DNA of 64,000 nucleotides from Bradyrhizobium sp. BTAi1 (GCF_000015165.1 NC_009485.1:6839501-6903500), one strand, 5' to 3'; counted from the stretch's first letter, positions 42,949 to 51,511 are shown. Numbers and translations: made by a program. The notes: generated by a model not told the origin, from the sequence alone.

Positions 42949-43857
42949 CTATGCCGCACGGGGTTTCCGCATTTTCTCCCGGCTCGCTTTTTTGTAGCTC
43001 GCGACCGTCTCGGCCTCGATGGGTGACTCGATCGGCTTACCGGCTGGCCGGCGCCGAGGCGACAGCGGATAGCCCTTGGCTTCATAGGCGGCGAACGCAT
43101 CGCGGAAGATCACGCGGGCCGCGAGCGGCGCCGGATCGAGCCAAGGCATCAGCGGCAACGCCGGCGGCGTCGGCTCATACTGGCGCAGCGCACCGGCGAG
43201 ATCGAGCGCGAGCGCCGACAAGGCGCCGTGCCACGCCACCCATTCGGCGCGCGAGTGAGCAACCGACAGCGGCGAAGGATCGTGCCACTCGATCGGCGAG
43301 CGCGGGCGCATAGATGCGTTCCACTCGCCGTCGCGCATGCGAGCACGGCCGCGATTTTTCTTGATCGCGATCTCATAACCCTCGGCGTCGAGGCCGTGCA
43401 CAAGCGGCATAGCGCGCAACTCGCCGCGCTCGTTAAGCGCCTCGACGAACACTTGCCGAGGCGCCGGATCGTCAAAGCGCCATTTCGGGCGCGAGCCTTG
43501 CGTCGCCGAACTAATAACGATCGAGCGCGGATCGAACGATGCCGACATGATCGCCTCGGGCGCATGGCCGGCGATGCCGACGAGATCGCCGAACAGCGGC
43601 ATAACCTCGACGCGATCCTCGAATTGCGCGAACGTGTCGAGAGCACGGATCGCGGCGCCGACGATCAGCGCGTCGGGGTGAGGATCACCGGCGAGGAAGC
43701 CGAGGCCGCCGCCGCTCGCCGAGACATCGACGCGCACGCCGAGGGCGCAGTATTGCGTGATCACCTGCCACGGCGTCGCCGCAACCGCCTGCCCCTTCGG
43801 CAATTCCTCACGCACGGCCCATTGCACGAGTTTTTCGATGTCGATTTTCGTTTTCAC
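42949..43857 (-). CDS. Phage protein of unknown function in the replication block
   Basis: 302 residues from a GTG at 43857 with GGGGGC eight bases upstream. I recognise no family. The text looks soluble and globular with a Lys/Arg-rich C-terminal tail (YKKASREKMRKPRAA). It contains HPDALIVGAAIRALDTFAQF and WHGALSALALDLAGALRQY helices. It lies directly left of the iteron-like region and the primase-helicase, so an initiation or regulatory role is conceivable but unproven. The longer ATG frame from 43941 overlaps the repeats. Confidence 0.6.
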   Translation of the reverse strand: MKTKIDIEKLVQWAVREELPKGQAVAATPWQVITQYCALGVRVDVSASGGGLGFLAGDPHPDALIVGAAIRALDTFAQFEDRVEVMPLFGDLVGIAGHAPEAIMSASFDPRSIVISSATQGSRPKWRFDDPAPRQVFVEALNERGELRAMPLVHGLDAEGYEIAIKKNRGRARMRDGEWNASMRPRSPIEWHDPSPLSVAHSRAEWVAWHGALSALALDLAGALRQYEPTPPALPLMPWLDPAPLAARVIFRDAFAAYEAKGYPLSPRRRPAGKPIESPIEAETVASYKKASREKMRKPRAA

Positions 43858-43891
43858 GGCGGATTGCCCCCTGGTGATCGTGCTGAATTTC

Positions 43892-43997
43892 AAAAGTGTA
43901 GCGATGTAGGGAGGTGTAGGGAGATTTTTGACCCTACACACTTGTTTTTTTCTTTTTTTATCAGCTAGTTACACCCCAAAAGTGTAGGGATGCAGGG
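43892..43997. repeat. Iteron-like GTGTAGGG repeats, candidate replication origin
   Basis: Two copies of AAAAGTGTAGSGATGYAGGG (43892-43911 and 43978-43997, two mismatches) flank an 8-bp-arm inverted repeat GTGTAGGG/CCCTACAC (43914-43939). A T-rich tract follows (43944-43959). Further GTGTAGGG/CTACAC half-sites continue to about 44180. This cluster beside the primase-helicase gene is a candidate origin or initiator-binding region. Confidence 0.5.
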
Positions 43998-44172
43998 TTG
44001 AGGTGTCGGGTGACATATGAGAGTTGAGAGTTTCCCCCTTACCCCCATTAGAGAAAATACTGATATAGATCCCCGTTTCCCTGCACTTCCTACACTTCGC
44101 GGATAAACTACTGATCCGCCTAGCCGAATTGCGGGTGTAGGGTTGGCGGCGACCGTACACCACGCTACACGG

Positions 44173-46047
44173 CTACACGGGAACGGGCGCGTCGTCGGCG
44201 CCAGGATGCGGCGGAACGTCGTCTCGGCCCATGCCGTCGCGCTCGGGCACGTCATGCAGCTGCACATTCAGGTAGCGCATGCCGGCGTTGGATCGGTGCC
44301 GCTCAAACCCCTTTTCTTCCATCACGCCGGCGAACGCCTTTTCGCCCCATGGCTTTTGCTCGTTGACCGAGCACCACGCGACAAAGGCGCCGTACATCTG
44401 CCGCGCCGGCACGAACGCCGCGCCGGCGTGCGCGGCCGGCGGCGGCAACACCGTGACACATTGCCCGACAAACGCGCCCACCGGGTCCATACGCTCACGA
44501 TAGGCCGCAGTAGCCGCGACAACCTCGGGCGGCGGCTTCAATCCGCCGTTCAAGTAGTTGAGCGTGCCGGCGACGAGCCAATTGAGGATGCCGCTCGCCT
44601 CGGCCATTAGCTCGGCGAGCACGTCGGGCATCGGCCGCTTTTCGTGATCCGCGATCGTGATCCCCCAAGGCACGAGGTTGATACGGCGCCAAATGCCGTG
44701 ATCGACGCCGGAGATTTTCGGCTTGTGATTACCTGATAGCACGATCTTGAAGTCGGGCCGGAACTCGAAAAAGTCCTTGAAATTAGCCCGCGTGAGCATC
44801 GGCTCGCCGCCTGTTAATGACTTGATCAGCCCCTCTTTGAATTGCACGTTCGGATCGGGCTCGCCGGCGCGCAACAGCCGGCAACCGGGCAAGCGCGCGA
44901 ACTCCGGGGACGCCTGCGATCCGCTCTTTTGCACGTCGCCCGAGATCGATTCGAACGGGATCGTTTGCGCGTATGGGCCGCTGATGCGGCACATCAGTTC
45001 GACAAACGTCGATTTCCAGTTCGATCCGCCACCATAGTTGAAGATCAAGCATTGCTCGCCCGTGAGGCCGGTCAAAGCATAGCCGTGATAGCGCTGCAAA
45101 AACCGCCTGATGTCCGCGCTCGGCTGAAACCGCCGCAACGAGGCATCGAACGTCGGGCACTTCGCTTTCGGATCATAGTCAACCGGCGCGACCTTTGTCA
45201 TGTAGTCCGCACGGTTATGCTCACGAAACTCGACGCGCCACCTCTTGAGCACCTGGTTAGAGTGATCGCTCGCGTCGGGATCGGGCATCTCGTCGGCGAC
45301 AAAGCAGAGCGTGCCGTTGCGCACGTTGAACGCCAGCTTATCAGCGTCGAGTTTGTCGATCTCGATCGTGTGATGCGGCATCGCCTGATCGAGCATGTTG
45401 CGCACCTTGGCCGCGTTGCCGCTTGAGATCGCGTATTTGCGGCGGGCGACTTGGCGGCTCGCCAAGGCGGTTTGCGCGGCCTCGCCGGCGGCCACAACAC
45501 GCATCAGCATTTGCCAGCGCTGATCTTTGCGCGCCTCGGCGCCCTTGGCTGCCTCGATCGCTCCCGCCGCGTCTCGGGCTTGGCTCGCGGCGTCAATGGC
45601 CTTCTGTTCGTTCGGTGTCGCGGCCATCACGTCGGCCTCAAGCACGATGCGCTCGGCCACCTTTTGCGCGCAACGTGTTGCCGCCTCGATCCCGCCCTCG
45701 CGTTCCCAATGCGTCCCGACCCACGCGTGCCAGCCCATATCACGCACATGCACGAGATCGGCGCCGAACCATTGCAACAAGCGCTTGCCGTTGCCGGTGT
45801 CGTTTTGCGGCTCGTGCGAGCACGCGACGATGATTTCGCGCGGCAACGTATCGGCGTCGGCGGGCCGCTCGTCATCAGCCGGCGCGACATCCTCCTCGCC
45901 TGCCCCTTCAAAATTGGACCCCCCATCGGCGGGGTGCGGGGCATAGGAGGCGGCGGCGAAGCCCGAGAGATCGGCGTCGTGATCGCCCTCGATCCATGCC
46001 GCGATTTGCTCGTGCGGTGGCACGTTGTCGTCGTCGTGGTTAGTCAT
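44173..46047 (-). CDS. D5-type phage primase-helicase
   Basis: 624 residues. The C-terminal half is a D5/P4-family superfamily 3-like helicase: LCFVADEMPDP, FLQRYHGYALTGLTGEQCLIFNYGGGSNWKS, RLLRAGEPD, SGNHKPKISGVDHGIWRRINLVPW. The N-terminal ~120 residues are acidic and variable. It would unwind and prime at the phage origin. Odd point: the Walker A reads GGGSNWKST, with Trp344 replacing the invariant Gly before Lys345 (codon TGG at 45016-45018). This could impair ATPase activity or be a tolerated variant. Confidence 0.87.
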   Translation of the reverse strand: MTNHDDDNVPPHEQIAAWIEGDHDADLSGFAAASYAPHPADGGSNFEGAGEEDVAPADDERPADADTLPREIIVACSHEPQNDTGNGKRLLQWFGADLVHVRDMGWHAWVGTHWEREGGIEAATRCAQKVAERIVLEADVMAATPNEQKAIDAASQARDAAGAIEAAKGAEARKDQRWQMLMRVVAAGEAAQTALASRQVARRKYAISSGNAAKVRNMLDQAMPHHTIEIDKLDADKLAFNVRNGTLCFVADEMPDPDASDHSNQVLKRWRVEFREHNRADYMTKVAPVDYDPKAKCPTFDASLRRFQPSADIRRFLQRYHGYALTGLTGEQCLIFNYGGGSNWKSTFVELMCRISGPYAQTIPFESISGDVQKSGSQASPEFARLPGCRLLRAGEPDPNVQFKEGLIKSLTGGEPMLTRANFKDFFEFRPDFKIVLSGNHKPKISGVDHGIWRRINLVPWGITIADHEKRPMPDVLAELMAEASGILNWLVAGTLNYLNGGLKPPPEVVAATAAYRERMDPVGAFVGQCVTVLPPPAAHAGAAFVPARQMYGAFVAWCSVNEQKPWGEKAFAGVMEEKGFERHRSNAGMRYLNVQLHDVPERDGMGRDDVPPHPGADDAPVPV

Positions 46048-47309
46048 TTGCTCTTGCCTTGCAGTGCATCATTGTAGTCGAGGCCGTCGGGTGCGAAGCG
46101 GACGCGAATCGTGCGGCCGGCGCGCGCATGGCGGCGTGAGGCGCGTTCCAGCGCGTTGCGCGTCAGGAACGGCTCGGAGTCACCGTCACCAAGCAAGATC
46201 AGCTCAGCGACGTGATCGGGCACCGGCATTGCCGGCGATTGCGGATCGGGATCGGGGCCGGGCACGCGTTGCGCGCGGCCGGCTGCAGTCTTGAGCGTCG
46301 GATGCGGCACCGTCTCTAATGCCCTTCCGGCGAGGTTGCCGAGATCACCGGCAGCGCGTAACGTGGTGCGGGACATATCCCGCCCAGCACGCAACAACGC
46401 CGTGTAGACGGCTAAAACCGTCTCTATGCCCTCGCCGACGATCACGCGCGGGTGCGGCACGCGTTGCCCCTTGAGGCCGTCGCTCGTGCCGAGATCGATG
46501 TAACACCCGGCTTTCGTGCCGCGCATTTTCTTGGCCGGCAACACCTCGCCGGTTTCGGGATGATGCACGATCGCCTTGCAGCGCTCAGCCGAGGTGTCGA
46601 TCCAAGTGATATGCAAACCGCGGAACACGCCGGCGGCGTCGAGGAACGGCGCCAGCATCGCCGGCCCGCGATGCACGAGCAACGGCTCGTGCTCGCGCCC
46701 GTCGGCGAACAGCGGCATGTCGGGATGAAACCGCAACCTCGCGTTCTCGGGCGCCAGGACGCCACGGCACGCGAGATAATCCTCGACGCTCGATCCTTGC
46801 CAGCGCGAGCCGGCTTGCCAGAAATCATAAAGCCGCTTGCGCTCGCGCTCGCGTGCGAACACCTCATAGTCGGCGCGCTTGCGGCCATCGCCCCAACCGC
46901 GAACCCACGCCATGCGCAAATCGGGATCATCGCCGAACGGCGCCGGCACCTCGCCGAGCGGTTCGCCCGCCTGATATGCTCGCAACCCGGCCATGCGGGC
47001 GAGCGCCGGCGTTGGCTTCTCATCGCGCACGCCGCCGAGCCGTTCGATCGCCGCGCGGAAATCCACCCCCTCGCGCTTCTGCACGAGTTTGATCACGTCG
47101 CCGCCGTCTTGGCATTGGCCGGCGCAAACCCATTTGACGCTGTTGCACTCGAATTTCGTCGCGGATCGGCCTTGCGGGTTTTCCGAGCACATAGGACACG
47201 GCCCGATATAACCCTTGCGGCCGTTGCGCCGCAGTTTCACCCATCGCCCGGCGATCTCGTGCACCGGGTTGCGCTCTTTCAGCGCCAAAAGCTCATGATC
47301 AGGGATCAT
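46044..47309 (-). CDS. CHC2 zinc-finger and Toprim primase-like protein
   Basis: 421 residues from the ATG at 47309. The N-terminus has a CHC2-type zinc-binding module (YIGPCPMCSENPQG..KWVCAGQCQDGGDVIKLVQ). A Toprim-like catalytic region appears later (VIVGEGIETVLAVYTAL, LILLGDGDSEP). Together with the D5 helicase it would form a split primase-helicase. Its stop overlaps the D5 gene start by 4 bp. Confidence 0.85.
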   Translation of the reverse strand: MIPDHELLALKERNPVHEIAGRWVKLRRNGRKGYIGPCPMCSENPQGRSATKFECNSVKWVCAGQCQDGGDVIKLVQKREGVDFRAAIERLGGVRDEKPTPALARMAGLRAYQAGEPLGEVPAPFGDDPDLRMAWVRGWGDGRKRADYEVFARERERKRLYDFWQAGSRWQGSSVEDYLACRGVLAPENARLRFHPDMPLFADGREHEPLLVHRGPAMLAPFLDAAGVFRGLHITWIDTSAERCKAIVHHPETGEVLPAKKMRGTKAGCYIDLGTSDGLKGQRVPHPRVIVGEGIETVLAVYTALLRAGRDMSRTTLRAAGDLGNLAGRALETVPHPTLKTAAGRAQRVPGPDPDPQSPAMPVPDHVAELILLGDGDSEPFLTRNALERASRRHARAGRTIRVRFAPDGLDYNDALQGKSK

Positions 47310-47310
47310 C

Positions 47311-47694
47311 TTAATCGTACCGGATTTCGTCGTCTTGATCGGCCTCGCCGCGCTCAAGCTTCACGAGGCGATCCAACATCACGGCGTCGGTGCGCACGCG
47401 CTCGATCAGCCGCGACACGGCGTCAAAGATCGCGGCAAGCCGCTCGCGCTCGGCGAGCACACGTTGCGCAGTTTCGAGCGCCACGCCCGTTAGCTTCCCC
47501 TCGGCCAACTCGGCGCGCGCCAGCTTGGCGCCGATCACATGGCGCCCTTGCTCGTTGTCGATGACCGTCACCATGTCGAGCCAGTTGATCCGGCCATCGC
47601 GGGGTGCGGGGCTCGACGGCTCGCCGCGCCCCGCCATATCCACGCGCCCGAATGTCATGCCGCCACCGCCGTTTACCCGTTTCGGCGTGATCAT
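47311..47694 (-). CDS. Phage protein of unknown function with helical C-terminus
   Basis: 127 residues from the ATG at 47694. After a Gly/Pro-rich start, the text GRINWLDMVTVIDNEQGRHVIGAKLARAELAEGKL is followed by long charged helices (AQRVLAERERLAAIFDAVSRLIERV). No family recognised. It lies in the replication operon, one base before the CHC2/Toprim gene. Confidence 0.6.
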   Translation of the reverse strand: MITPKRVNGGGGMTFGRVDMAGRGEPSSPAPRDGRINWLDMVTVIDNEQGRHVIGAKLARAELAEGKLTGVALETAQRVLAERERLAAIFDAVSRLIERVRTDAVMLDRLVKLERGEADQDDEIRYD

Positions 47695-48047
47695 CGCCGC
47701 GCCGCCGTGATCAGCCGCGCCGCCTCGCACCACTCGCGAACCTTGTGCAGGATCGCACGGCGAGCCGCGTCGGCGTCTTTGGCCGGCCTCGGCGTGTTGG
47801 GCATGCCGGGCAGATAGATGGCCCAAAAATAGCCCTTGCTCGTCGTGTCATGCGTCACTGCGCCAACCGTGACGACGCCGAGCCGCGCCTCGATCGTGTG
47901 CGCCCGCTCGTCGAAAGTGACGTGCACCGGCACCAGGCCGGAGGGATCGGCGCGGCCCGAGCGACGCGCGTCGCCCGGCTTGGATTGGTAGTCGGGATTC
48001 GGCTTGCGCCGAACCTCGACGATGAAGGATTGCCCCCGGTTGCTCAT
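47691..48047 (-). CDS. Phage protein of unknown function
   Basis: 118 residues from the ATG at 48047 (MSNRGQSFIVEVRRKPNPDY...). A beta-rich part (HTIEARLGVVTVGAVTHDTTSKGYFWAIYLPG) is followed by a C-terminal helix. No family recognised. It overlaps both neighbours by 4 bp, indicating coupled translation in the replication operon. Confidence 0.6.
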   Translation of the reverse strand: MSNRGQSFIVEVRRKPNPDYQSKPGDARRSGRADPSGLVPVHVTFDERAHTIEARLGVVTVGAVTHDTTSKGYFWAIYLPGMPNTPRPAKDADAARRAILHKVREWCEAARLITAARR

Positions 48048-48646
48048 GAGCGCGCGTAGTCCGCAAAGAGGCCGACGATCAGCCGCTCGGCCTCGTCGAG
48101 CGTCGAAAGCTTCCAATTGGCTTGCTCAGTGAAAAACGGATGATGCCGCACGAGCGGATCGTCGCTCACGATCGCGAGCGGCTTTTGCAGCGCGTAGCAC
48201 CACGAGATTTCGCCGATCGTGCCGACGGAGCGTTGCACGCCCTTGCGCACAATGCGCTTAAGCGACTCGGCATCGGCCGCGATCGCTTCCGTCTCCTCGC
48301 TGTCAACCGGTCCGACGATCGAGCTAACAACGCCCGACAGACTGCCCATGCGATCGGCGATCGCGCCCAGCTCGGCAACCTCGGGCGGCGAAGGCAGATA
48401 GGCGAGCGTGAGATCGCACGCGCGGAGATCAAGAAAATTCTTGCCGAGGATCGCCGCCGGCGTGCCGAAACACGGATCGGCATAGTGGAGATCGTACCGC
48501 GTGCCGACCATGGGCTCGCAGCGCAGCGGCGAAATGCCGATGATGCCGTGCGGCGCGAGCCGGGCGATCATATCGCGGCGCCAATCGTTCGCCTCTGCGC
48601 CGGTTGCGCCAAAGATCGGGCCGGCAAGATAGATTTTCGGTTTCAT
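48044..48646 (-). CDS. Nucleoside 2-deoxyribosyltransferase-like protein
   Basis: 200 residues from the ATG at 48646. KIYLAGPIFG at the N-terminus and ACDLTLAYLPSPP..GTIGEISWCYALQKPLAIVSDD match the Rossmann-like nucleoside 2-deoxyribosyltransferase family (PF05014). A non-typical insert of ~40 residues (GSLSGVVSSIVGPVDSEETE to RKGVQRS) lies between them. Phage members may salvage deoxynucleosides or generate base-modified ones; the substrate is unknown. It overlaps the methyltransferase gene. Confidence 0.7.
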   Translation of the reverse strand: MKPKIYLAGPIFGATGAEANDWRRDMIARLAPHGIIGISPLRCEPMVGTRYDLHYADPCFGTPAAILGKNFLDLRACDLTLAYLPSPPEVAELGAIADRMGSLSGVVSSIVGPVDSEETEAIAADAESLKRIVRKGVQRSVGTIGEISWCYALQKPLAIVSDDPLVRHHPFFTEQANWKLSTLDEAERLIVGLFADYARS

Positions 48647-49833
48647 GTAGTCCCCCACAAGCTTGCGAACAGCGTGCCGGCCTCGAAAGGCGTGTCGGTG
48701 CCCTTCGCCTTGATTAGTTGGCGCTTGCGCTCGTCAGGGCCGGCCAAGGCCGTGCGCATGCGATCTGCGATGTCGTCTTGAAATTGCTTGTCCAACTCGA
48801 CGAGGATCGAGCGGCGGCCCTCGGCGAGCGCCGCCTCGCCGGTGGTGCCCGAGCCGGCGAACGGATCGAGCACCGTTTGCCCTGGCATCGACACGAGCCG
48901 CACGAGCCATTGCATCACGTCGAGCGGCTTGACCGTCGGATGCCGCGAGCCGGCGCGATCGCGGCTATCGGCCTTCGGGCTGTAGAAGAACCGATCGGCG
49001 CCGCCCGGAAACGCGCCGAGCGCCGCCGGCGAGCCGTCGTGAATGACGTTTGACGGGTTGCGATCCTGATCGGTGCCCTTGACGCGGCACGCGTCGATGT
49101 TGAGCGTTCCGGTGCCGAACGCGGCGAGGTTTTCCGCGATGGTGCCGACGAGCGGCTTGCGCACCATCACAATAGGCTCGAAAGCCGGCTTGAGAACGAT
49201 GTCGGCGCCCTCATAGAATGCCGCGCTATGCGTCACCGGCCCGCGCGCGATCTCGTCGATGTCGAGTTGATCGCCGAGATAGTGGCGATCCATAAACTTG
49301 CCGATCGGCTTGCCATGCGCGAAGCCCGAGCCGAACACCCACGCGAGGAGATTGCCGGCGCTCGATCGCTCGACGACGCATTCGAGGAACGCGAGCCGTT
49401 GCGCATCCGACAGCAAATCAAGGAAGGCGGCGACGCGGTGCGAGGCGTCGATGATGTCGAGCACGGCCTCGCGCACTTCAAAGCCGGCGGCGACGAGCGC
49501 ATTTTGCAGGCCGCCGAAATTGTTCGCCGCCGAGAAGGCGACGACCCACGCGCCGGGCTTCAAGACGCGGTACACCTCGCGCCATGTCTCGGCCTTGTGC
49601 GCGACATCGCCGACGATCGCCGGCTTGCCGACGAAATTCGCAAGCGCGCCCTGATAGACGCGCCCTTGCGCGACGGCCGAATCCTCTTTCCCGAACCGCG
49701 CCGCCACCTTGGGCAGGACATAGGGCGGATCGCAAACGCAAGCGTCGATCGACGCCTCGGGCAGCGACGGCAACACCGCGAGCATATCGCCCCGGTGCAG
49801 CGTCACGCGGCCATCGCAGAAGGATTCGGCCAT
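48643..49833 (-). CDS. DNA methyltransferase (DPPY, N4/N6 type)
   Basis: 396 residues from the ATG at 49833. Motif IV DPPY lies near residue 39 and motif I DPFAGSGTTGEAALAEGRR near the C-terminus, giving the beta-class order of amino-methyltransferases. Between them is a long target-recognition part. No restriction enzyme gene is adjacent, so it is probably an orphan protecting phage DNA from host restriction or affecting regulation. The longer reading to 49920 runs into an upstream small ORF. Confidence 0.88.
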   Translation of the reverse strand: MAESFCDGRVTLHRGDMLAVLPSLPEASIDACVCDPPYVLPKVAARFGKEDSAVAQGRVYQGALANFVGKPAIVGDVAHKAETWREVYRVLKPGAWVVAFSAANNFGGLQNALVAAGFEVREAVLDIIDASHRVAAFLDLLSDAQRLAFLECVVERSSAGNLLAWVFGSGFAHGKPIGKFMDRHYLGDQLDIDEIARGPVTHSAAFYEGADIVLKPAFEPIVMVRKPLVGTIAENLAAFGTGTLNIDACRVKGTDQDRNPSNVIHDGSPAALGAFPGGADRFFYSPKADSRDRAGSRHPTVKPLDVMQWLVRLVSMPGQTVLDPFAGSGTTGEAALAEGRRSILVELDKQFQDDIADRMRTALAGPDERKRQLIKAKGTDTPFEAGTLFASLWGTT

Positions 49834-49843
49834 CGCTGCGCCC

Positions 49844-49972
49844 TCACACCCCGAAGGTCGAGCGAAGGGCGCCGGCGAGACGCCAGCGCAGGAAGCCGGC
49901 GCGGGTCTTAACGTCGGCATCGACGCCCGGCGTGCGCATGATGGTGTCGAGGAGATCGAGAACAGATTTCAC
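49844..49972 (-). CDS. 42-residue small protein upstream of the methyltransferase
   Basis: A GTG-started ORF (KSVLDLLDTIMRTPGVDADV..TRAGFLRWRLAGAL) whose start overlaps the stop of the preceding gene (GTGA), ending 10 bases before the methyltransferase ATG. The tight packing and helical text support it as a real small gene. Function unknown. Confidence 0.45.
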   Translation of the reverse strand: MKSVLDLLDTIMRTPGVDADVKTRAGFLRWRLAGALRSTFGV

Positions 49973-50133
49973 GTCTTGCCCTTTCCCTTGATCGGCAGTC
50001 GCGCAGTGTTGCGCATCGCCTCAGCGATTTTCTCGCGTAGTTCGCGCTTGGTTGGTTCGGAGAAATCAGCGGGCCGCTCGGCCTCGCTGCGCTGATCTTG
50101 CCACTCGGCGCGGCTATCGAAGGCCGGCGCCAT
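49969..50133 (-). CDS. 54-residue small phage protein
   Basis: Charged helical protein (MAPAFDSRAEWQDQRSEAER...) from the ATG at 50133, which overlaps the SSB stop (last base of ATG). C-terminus is basic (LPIKGKGKT). No family recognised. Likely co-translated with SSB. Confidence 0.5.
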   Translation of the reverse strand: MAPAFDSRAEWQDQRSEAERPADFSEPTKRELREKIAEAMRNTARLPIKGKGKT

Positions 50134-50609
50134 CAGAACGGAATGTCGTCGTCCATGTCCGCATTGCGCCCGGCGCCAGCGGCCCGGCGCGGTGCGGAGG
50201 ATGTCGGCTCGCGGTTGAAGTCGTGCCCCGATCCATCGTTCGCCGGCACCCCGTCGCGACGGCCGCCGAGCAAGCCAAGCTTGCAGTCGAACCCCTGACA
50301 AACAACTTCCGTCACGTAGCGCTCGGCGCCGCTCTGATCCGTCCATTTGCGTGTCTGCAAAGAGCCGGTGATAAAGACGTGCGCGCCTTTCTTGACGTAC
50401 TGTTCAATGACCTTGCAAAGGTTCTCATTGAACACGACGACGCGGTGCCAGTCGGTTTTTTCCTTGGCCTCGCCTGTTGTCTTGTCGCGCCACTTCTGCG
50501 ACGTGGCGAGCGAGAAATTTGCGATCGGCCGGCCGTCTTGCGTGCGCCGGATTTCGGGATCGGCGCCGAGATGGCCGATCAACTTCACTTCGTTAAGGCT
50601 GAAACTCAC
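50133..50609 (-). CDS. ssb: Single-stranded DNA-binding protein
   Basis: 158 residues starting at GTG 50607-50609, which overlaps the upstream stop (GTGA). The OB-fold is clear: LNEVKLIGHLGADPEIRRT, GRPIANFSLATSQKW, TDWHRVVVFNENLCKVIEQYVKKGAHVFI and RYVTEVVCQGF. A Gly/Asp/Arg linker ends in the acidic tip DMDDDIPF, which binds partner proteins. It coats single strands at the phage fork. Confidence 0.93.
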   Translation of the reverse strand: MSFSLNEVKLIGHLGADPEIRRTQDGRPIANFSLATSQKWRDKTTGEAKEKTDWHRVVVFNENLCKVIEQYVKKGAHVFITGSLQTRKWTDQSGAERYVTEVVCQGFDCKLGLLGGRRDGVPANDGSGHDFNREPTSSAPRRAAGAGRNADMDDDIPF

Positions 50610-50728
50610 TCCCGTTCCCCATCGGTTTGAGCGCGCATCTCCTCGAAACGCATCTCGGTTTGAGCGCGGTCGAGCGCGGCGGCATCGTTCGCGCGGATCG
50701 CATCGAGCGCGGCGTCGAACGCGCTCAT
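50606..50728 (-). CDS. 40-residue small protein upstream of ssb
   Basis: An alanine-rich helical ORF (MSAFDAALDAIRANDAAALD...) whose stop overlaps the ssb GTG start. The overlap suggests translational coupling to ssb. No family recognised. A start at 50797 would overlap the next gene more extensively. Confidence 0.45.
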   Translation of the reverse strand: MSAFDAALDAIRANDAAALDRAQTEMRFEEMRAQTDGERE

Positions 50729-50748
50729 GTAGTCGGGCGCCTCGCCGA

Positions 50749-51186
50749 TCAAGCGAGCACCTTGCGCGCCGCTGCGTTGGCGTCGGCGGCCCGGCAAATC
50801 GCCATGAGCATGCCGTGCATCGGCAGCGGCATTCCCTTGAGATCGAAGCGGAGAAGATCGCGCGACACTTCTTGCGCGCCGGCGCGATCGAGATCGGCGT
50901 GATGCTGACGAAGCGCGGCGAGCATGTCGCCGAGCGGCGCCGGCGCCGGCGGCTCGTCGGCGTCGGGCATGTCGTCGGGATCGCCAACGGCATGCGCCAG
51001 CGGCGCCGGCACGGTGGTTTGTTCGGCGAAGTGCGGGCGAACCGCCGGCAACACGCCGGCGGCCTTCTCGCCGCGCCAGAAGCGTTCGACGGTGATCTCT
51101 GACACGCCGTTAGCGCGCGCGATCTGCGCCTTTGTGAGCGCGCCGAGATAGCCGTGCCGCAACCTGATTTTCGTTGTCTCGCGCAT
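50749..51186 (-). CDS. Phage protein with N-terminal HTH-like segment
   Basis: 145 residues. The N-terminus (RHGYLGALTKAQIARANGVSEITVERFWRGEKAAG) has a helix-turn-helix pattern, followed by a Pro/Ala/Asp-rich linker and a helical C-terminal part (LGDMLAALRQHHADLDRAG). It could bind DNA near the origin or regulate early genes. No family assigned. Confidence 0.55.
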   Translation of the reverse strand: MRETTKIRLRHGYLGALTKAQIARANGVSEITVERFWRGEKAAGVLPAVRPHFAEQTTVPAPLAHAVGDPDDMPDADEPPAPAPLGDMLAALRQHHADLDRAGAQEVSRDLLRFDLKGMPLPMHGMLMAICRAADANAAARKVLA

Positions 51187-51189
51187 CGA

Positions 51190-51495
51190 TCAGGCCGCCT
51201 TGACCGAACCAAGATCGCGCAAGATGCGCGCGACGGCGCGGGTGCGCTTCTGCGACGCGTAGAACGCCACATAGGCCGCATGGATGACGCCGGCGAGCGG
51301 CGCGCCGTTGTGATTGGCGACGGCGGCCTTGGCGGCGGCCTCGCGAGCGCCGTTCGCCATCACGGCCCGATCGTAAAGCCGCGCCTTATGGTTGGCGGCA
51401 ATGACGTACGTCGCCGACGTGCGCCACCATCCGAGGAAGCCCGAGCGGCGGGCGAGGTTGCGGCGAGCGCCGCGATAGCTTGAGGAGTCGCGCAT
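51190..51495 (-). CDS. Basic phage protein of unknown function
   Basis: 101 residues from the ATG at 51495 (MRDSSSYRGARRNLARRSGFLGWW...). Highly basic with aromatic residues, and a helical C-terminus (AAYVAFYASQKRTRAVARILRDLG). No family recognised. The frame continues upstream to 51687 but overlaps the next gene. Confidence 0.5.
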   Translation of the reverse strand: MRDSSSYRGARRNLARRSGFLGWWRTSATYVIAANHKARLYDRAVMANGAREAAAKAAVANHNGAPLAGVIHAAYVAFYASQKRTRAVARILRDLGSVKAA

Positions 51496-51511
51496 TGTCA
51501 GTTTGGCCCTG

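Noticed and set aside
42600..43313. A 237-codon plus-strand frame right of the late genes
   Set aside because: Overlaps the leftward gene at 42949-43857, has no ribosome site and reads as low-complexity Arg/Ala/Pro text.
43858..44172. A CRISPR array in the GTGTAGGG repeat region
   Set aside because: Repeats are too short and irregularly spaced, with no uniform spacers.
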